Positions 5,560-8,490 of a stretch of DNA of 8,490 bases are shown here, piece by piece. The position numbers and the translations under genes were made by a program. Numbering within the stretch: the first letter of the stretch is position 1; each line of letters begins with the position of its first letter. The notes beneath the pieces were generated by a model, which ran no database searches, had not been told where the DNA came from, and saw only the letters and a program-made list of their open reading frames with translations. Origin of the DNA: CAZCCV01 sp964497515 (GTDB taxonomy: Bacteria; Armatimonadota; UBA5829; DTLH01); NCBI GenBank assembly GCA_964497515.1, contig CAZCCV010000056.1:1-8490 (forward strand). The letters run 5' to 3'.

Positions 5560-5630
5560 ACAGTGACAAGTGAAGAGCGACTACCCTGAAAGCTACGAGC
5601 TTTTAGCTTCGCACTTGGCTCATTCACTGT
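5560..5630 (+). promoter_or_regulatory. Long hairpin filling the rpsL-rpsG spacer
   Basis: ACAGTGA (5560-5566) pairs with TCACTGT (5624-5630), and the adjoining CAAGTG (5567-5572) pairs with CACTTG (5612-5617). This gives 13 perfect base pairs with a 6-nt bulge on the 3' side. Inside, AAAGCT/AGCTTT (5590-5595 with 5599-5604) makes another short stem. GTTTTGG follows, then GGAGG of rpsG. In E. coli the rpsL-rpsG spacer is where S7 binds to repress its own translation, so an S7 operator is a reasonable inference from position. A processing site or weak terminator is an alternative. Confidence 0.5.
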
Positions 5631-5651
5631 GTTTTGGAGGAAGAAAGCTAG

Positions 5652-6122
5652 ATGCCTAGAAAAGGGCCCGCAAAGAAAAGAGAGATCATTCCTGATCCTG
5701 TTTACGGCAACAAACTGCTCGCACGGTTCATGAACCGTATCCTTATAAAAGGAAAGAAGAGCACGGCCGAAAAGATCGTCTACGGGGCGCTTGATATCTG
5801 CGAGCAGAAAACAAACACTCCTGGAATCCAGGTGTTCGAGCAGGCTGTTAATAATGTAATGCCGCTTGTAGAGGTTAAGCCGAGAAGAGTTGGTGGTGCA
5901 ACCTACCAGGTTCCCGTAGAAGTTCGACCCGACCGCCGTGTCGCCCTTGCCCTGAGATGGATTGTTACCTTCTCACGCAAGAGAGCCGGCAGAACTATGG
6001 TCGAAAAGCTCGCTGCAGAGCTGATGGATGCCGCAAACAATACTGGCGCTTCCGTGAAAAAGCGAGAAGACGCCCACAAAATGGCTGAAGCCAATAGAGC
6101 ATTCGCTCACTACCGTTATTAG
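5652..6122 (+). CDS. rpsG: 30S ribosomal protein S7
   Basis: S7 nucleates assembly of the 16S rRNA 3' major domain, forming the head of the 30S subunit, and contacts the E-site tRNA. The 156-aa length is typical. The protein shows PDPVYGNKLLARFMN (15-29), the KGKKSTAEKIVYGAL segment (33-47), NVMPLVEVKPRRVGGATYQVPVEV (68-91), RWIVTFSRKR (102-111) and the C-terminal HKMAEANRAFAHYRY. GGAGG (5636-5640) lies 11 nt before the ATG, a longish spacing seen again at tuf. It is second in the str operon. In many bacteria S7 is the operon's autoregulator, which makes the hairpin immediately upstream of interest. Confidence 0.99.
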   Translation: MPRKGPAKKREIIPDPVYGNKLLARFMNRILIKGKKSTAEKIVYGALDICEQKTNTPGIQVFEQAVNNVMPLVEVKPRRVGGATYQVPVEVRPDRRVALALRWIVTFSRKRAGRTMVEKLAAELMDAANNTGASVKKREDAHKMAEANRAFAHYRY

Positions 6123-6132
6123 GAAATCGTAC

Positions 6133-6252
6133 GGAGGTGCAAAGTCGAAGGTAAGTCCTGTTAACGGCCGGAGCGGATGTTGAGGAGACTGATGCTAATG
6201 GTCGTTAGGACTGTGTATTCGGCTTTCCGCGAGATTACCTTCGTATAATGTA
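6133..6252 (+). promoter_or_regulatory. Folded rpsG-fusA spacer with orphan Shine-Dalgarno and three-way junction
   Basis: GGAGGTG (6133-6139) is a strong ribosome site with no useful start codon beside it; the GTG within it opens only a 5-codon ORF. CGAAGGTAA (6146-6154) and TTACCTTCG (6235-6243) form a perfect 9-bp closing helix. Inside, GTCC/GGAC (6155-6158 with 6208-6211) and TAACGGCC/GGTCGTTA (6162-6169 with 6200-6207, one G-U) make a 12-bp helix with a 3-nt bulge. A small CGG/CCG hairpin (6220-6229) completes a three-way junction. The fusA ATG lies 9 nt past the closing helix and has no Shine-Dalgarno directly upstream. Confidence 0.5.
6192..6248 (+). CDS. Possible small leader ORF coupled to fusA
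   Basis: An 18-codon ORF, MLMVVRTVYSAFREITFV, ends at TAA 6246-6248, four nt before the fusA ATG. AGGAG (6183-6187) lies 4 nt before ATG 6192 and 10 nt before the in-frame ATG 6198, so 6198 is the better-spaced start (16 codons). The frame is open back to ATG 6177. Its ribosome site and start lie in the loop and helix of the spacer fold. It could feed ribosomes to the SD-less fusA start by termination-reinitiation. Its small size means chance occurrence is possible, and no peptide function is implied. Confidence 0.35.
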   Translation: MLMVVRTVYSAFREITFV

Positions 6253-8349
6253 ATGGCAAGAGAATATAGTCTAGAGAAAACAAGAAATATCGGAATCGCT
6301 GCGCATATCGACGCAGGGAAGACAACGACGACGGAGCGTATCCTTTACTACTCTGGCAGGATTCACCGTATGGGCGAGGTGCACGAAGGCGCCGCCACTA
6401 TGGACTGGATGGAGCAAGAGCAGGAGCGAGGAATTACGATTACCTCCGCCGCAACTACCTGCATCTGGAACGGCCACAGGATTAACATCATCGACACCCC
6501 GGGGCATATCGACTTTACAGTTGAGGTCGAAAGAAGCCTTCGCGTGCTCGACGGTGTTGTTGCTGTCTTCTGTGCTGTCGGCGGTGTTCAGCCTCAGTCG
6601 GAAGCCGTGTGGCGACAGGCCAATCGCTACCACGTTCCGAAGATTGCATTCATTAATAAGATGGATCGTACGGGGGCAGACTTCTTCCGTGTCGTCGAAA
6701 GAATCGGTGAGAGACTCGGCGCTAATGTTGTGCCGATTCAGATTCCCATTGGCTCTGAGTCTGATTTCAGAGGAATCATCGATATCGTCAGAATGAAAGC
6801 AACGATCTACACCAGCGATTTGGGTGACCACTTCGAAGTCGTCGACATTCCTGAGGATCTCAAGACTATTGCTCGCGAGTACCGTGACTATATGATCGAG
6901 AAAGTGGCCGAAGTCGATGAACACCTTATGGCGAAGTACATCGAGGGTCACAAGATCACCCCGGACGAGATTAAGGCTGGAATACGACTCGGCACTGTCA
7001 CCGACCAGATTGTTCCTGTTATGTGCGGCTCTTCGTTTAAGAATAAGGGCGTGCAGATGCTGGTCGACGCTGTTGTAGACTATCTGCCGTCTCCTTTGGA
7101 TATCCCTCCGGTCGATGGTACCGACCCCAAGACTGGTTCAGCTATAACCCGCGACGCATCAGACAGCGAACCGTTCTCTGCACTCGCCTTTAAGGTTATG
7201 GCTGACTCTTACGTTGGGAAGCTCACATTCTTTAGAGTATATAGCGGTACGCTTTCAAAAGGCTCGTATGTGTTCAACGCCTCTAAAGGAAAGCGTGAGC
7301 GTGTGGGGCGCATCGTCCGCATGCACGCTAACCATCGTGAGGATGTAAACATTGTATATGCAGGAGATATCGTAGGGGCTGTCGGTCTTGGTGAGACTGC
7401 AACTGGCGACACGCTGTGTTCTGAAGGAGCGAGGATTCTCCTTGAGTCCATTCAGTTCCCTGACCCGGTAATATCGGTTGCTATAGAGCCTAAGACGAAG
7501 GCCGACCAGGAGAAGATGGTCAATGCGCTTGTCAAACTGTCGCTTGAGGATCCAACCTTTAGGACGCACACCGACGAAGAGACTGGCCAGACTATTATCT
7601 CCGGTATGGGCGAACTGCACCTTGAGATAATCTTGGATAGACTCTACAGAGAGTTCAAGGTTCAGGCGAATCACGGGCGTCCTCAGGTGTCGTACAGAGA
7701 GACCATCAGGCGCGCAGCCAAGGGCGAAGGTCGTTATGTTCGACAGACGGGTGGTCGCGGCCAGTTTGGACACTGTATTGTCGAAGTGGAACCTCTGGAG
7801 GCCGGCAAGGGCTTTGAGTTCGTTAACAAGATTGTCGGCGGTGTAATACCCAAAGATTTTATCCCAGCTATTGAAGCCGGTGTGCGAGAAGCATTGGCCT
7901 CCGGCGTACTTGCTGGTTATCAGGTAGTGGATCTTAAGGTTTCTGTCGTGGATGGCTCGTTCCACGAAGTAGACTCATCAGAACTTGCTTTCAAGATTGC
8001 TGGTTCAATGGCTATTAAAGATGCTATTGGCAAGGCTATGCCTGCACTGAAGGAACCAGTGATGGAGGTTGAGGTGGTGACTCCCGAGGAGTATCTCGGG
8101 GATGTTATCGCTGATGTCAATTCGCGCAGAGGCAGCATAGAGAAGATGGAAGCTGGCCCTGCAAACACACAGATCATTCGCTCGGCGGTTCCACTGGCTG
8201 AGATGTTCGGCTATGCGACTACACTGCGGTCTGAAACGCAGGGCAGAGCGTCGTATTCAATGGAACCGTCTCATTACGCAGAAGTGCCGAAGACGATAGC
8301 TGACGAGCTGATTGCTAAGTCTACCGGACGCCGGCTTGTTGGTCGGTAG
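6253..8349 (+). CDS. fusA: Translation elongation factor G (EF-G)
   Basis: EF-G is the GTPase that drives translocation of tRNA and mRNA through the ribosome, and with RRF it recycles ribosomes. The 698-aa length is normal. GTPase motifs are G1 AHIDAGKT (17-24), G2 RGITI (59-63), G3 DTPGH (81-85), G4 NKMD (135-138) and G5 CGSSFKN (258-264). Domain II spans about 305-400, domain III holds GMGELHLE (451-458), domain IV begins around GGRGQFGH (500-507) with its tip loop SFHEVDSSE (569-577), and domain V ends the protein. All key residues are present, so it is a functional canonical EF-G. It follows rpsG by 130 nt and precedes tuf by 106 nt. The ATG is forced by homology (MAREYSLEKTRNIGI) although no Shine-Dalgarno lies directly upstream. 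Expression probably depends on the folded spacer or on coupling to the small ORF. Confidence 0.99.
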   Translation: MAREYSLEKTRNIGIAAHIDAGKTTTTERILYYSGRIHRMGEVHEGAATMDWMEQEQERGITITSAATTCIWNGHRINIIDTPGHIDFTVEVERSLRVLDGVVAVFCAVGGVQPQSEAVWRQANRYHVPKIAFINKMDRTGADFFRVVERIGERLGANVVPIQIPIGSESDFRGIIDIVRMKATIYTSDLGDHFEVVDIPEDLKTIAREYRDYMIEKVAEVDEHLMAKYIEGHKITPDEIKAGIRLGTVTDQIVPVMCGSSFKNKGVQMLVDAVVDYLPSPLDIPPVDGTDPKTGSAITRDASDSEPFSALAFKVMADSYVGKLTFFRVYSGTLSKGSYVFNASKGKRERVGRIVRMHANHREDVNIVYAGDIVGAVGLGETATGDTLCSEGARILLESIQFPDPVISVAIEPKTKADQEKMVNALVKLSLEDPTFRTHTDEETGQTIISGMGELHLEIILDRLYREFKVQANHGRPQVSYRETIRRAAKGEGRYVRQTGGRGQFGHCIVEVEPLEAGKGFEFVNKIVGGVIPKDFIPAIEAGVREALASGVLAGYQVVDLKVSVVDGSFHEVDSSELAFKIAGSMAIKDAIGKAMPALKEPVMEVEVVTPEEYLGDVIADVNSRRGSIEKMEAGPANTQIIRSAVPLAEMFGYATTLRSETQGRASYSMEPSHYAEVPKTIADELIAKSTGRRLVGR

Positions 8350-8360
8350 CGTTTGGATCC

Positions 8361-8426
8361 GAGCGCTGAGTTCTGAGCGCTGAGCATCGTTTGCTTCAGT
8401 ATCGGGACTTGGAACTCACAACTCAG
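8361..8426 (+). repeat. Direct and inverted repeats in the fusA-tuf spacer
   Basis: GAGCGCTGAG occurs at 8361-8370 and again from 8375 (GAGCGCTGAG, 8375-8384), four bases apart. CTGAGTTCTGAG (8366-8377) pairs with CTCACAACTCAG (8415-8426) at 11 of 12 positions, giving a hairpin with a 37-nt loop. The low-complexity CTGAG/ACTCA composition resembles dispersed intergenic repeats and not a protein site. No T-tract follows, so it is not a plain terminator. GGGAGG of tuf lies 12 nt past it. Confidence 0.5.
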
Positions 8427-8455
8427 GACTTTGGATTTGGGAGGCAACGAGAAGT

Positions 8456-8490
8456 ATGGCAAAGCAGCGGTTCGAGAGGACAAAGCCGCA
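8456..8490 (+). CDS. tuf: Elongation factor Tu, N-terminal fragment (continues past the window)
   Basis: The last 35 bases encode MAKQRFERTKP and part of the next codon, the standard opening of bacterial EF-Tu, which delivers aminoacyl-tRNA to the ribosome. The GTPase motifs lie beyond the window. GGGAGG (8439-8444) is 11 nt before the ATG, the same spacing as at rpsG. Its place after fusA is the classic str-operon order. The remainder of the gene and its integrity cannot be judged. Confidence 0.93.
   Translation, partial: MAKQRFERTKP

Noticed and set aside
6182..6215. Hammerhead-ribozyme core from CTGATG in the rpsG-fusA spacer
   Set aside because: The core requires CUGAUGA and a correctly placed GAAA with three stems; here it is CTGATGC and GAAA is absent.
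6244..6249. Perfect TATAAT just before fusA as a -10 promoter box
   Set aside because: No acceptable -35 lies 16-18 bp upstream (GGCTTT region), and the start site would fall at or inside the fusA ATG, so it is better explained by the stop-start bases.
6271..6951. 226-codon minus-strand frame inside fusA
   Set aside because: It is an antisense shadow of the strongly conserved EF-G coding sequence; residue composition is unlike a folded protein and no start signal is present.

Overview
The window is a bacterial chromosomal housekeeping region of moderate GC. The S12 protein has the 'YIPGIGHN' loop usual in Cyanobacteria and plastids, and a G5/3D cell-wall protein sits directly upstream of rsmA, as in the Bacillus yabE-rnmV-ksgA cluster. 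Together these suggest a Terrabacteria-type lineage, possibly Armatimonadota or a relative. That placement is an inference and is weak. No mobile element, CRISPR array or phage gene was seen.

Layout. Positions 1-2203 are read on the minus strand. A TTGACA/GATAAT promoter (2176-2203) leads into a structured leader of about 200 nt with a possible H-type pseudoknot. It is followed by a secreted G5/3D-domain protein (TTG start at 1971), a terminator-like hairpin, rsmA/ksgA (16S rRNA dimethyltransferase), and the truncated 5' part of a tRNA-Pro(UGG). Positions 2308-4618 are read on the plus strand, divergent from the first block. They hold an unusually long zinc-type MDR dehydrogenase with two Rossmann-like segments and a cob(I)yrinic acid a,c-diamide adenosyltransferase (CobO type), 28 nt apart and probably one operon.

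Positions 4619-5184 are a 566-bp gene-free stretch. It carries two good sigma-70-like promoters, a compact RNA-like element with a possible pseudoknot, and a GC-rich terminator-like hairpin with a possible antiterminator partner. It serves as the control region of the str operon that follows: rpsL, rpsG, fusA and the first codons of tuf (8456 to the window end). All three str-operon spacers contain strong dyads. The rpsG-fusA spacer is the most unusual: fusA has no Shine-Dalgarno sequence of its own, a small ORF with a good one ends 4 nt before the fusA start, and the region can fold into a three-way junction closed by a perfect 9-bp helix.

The coding genes are mostly ordinary translation and ribosome-maturation functions. 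The observations worth a second look are the non-coding leaders and the internally duplicated dehydrogenase. No defence, secretion or otherwise exotic protein system was seen.
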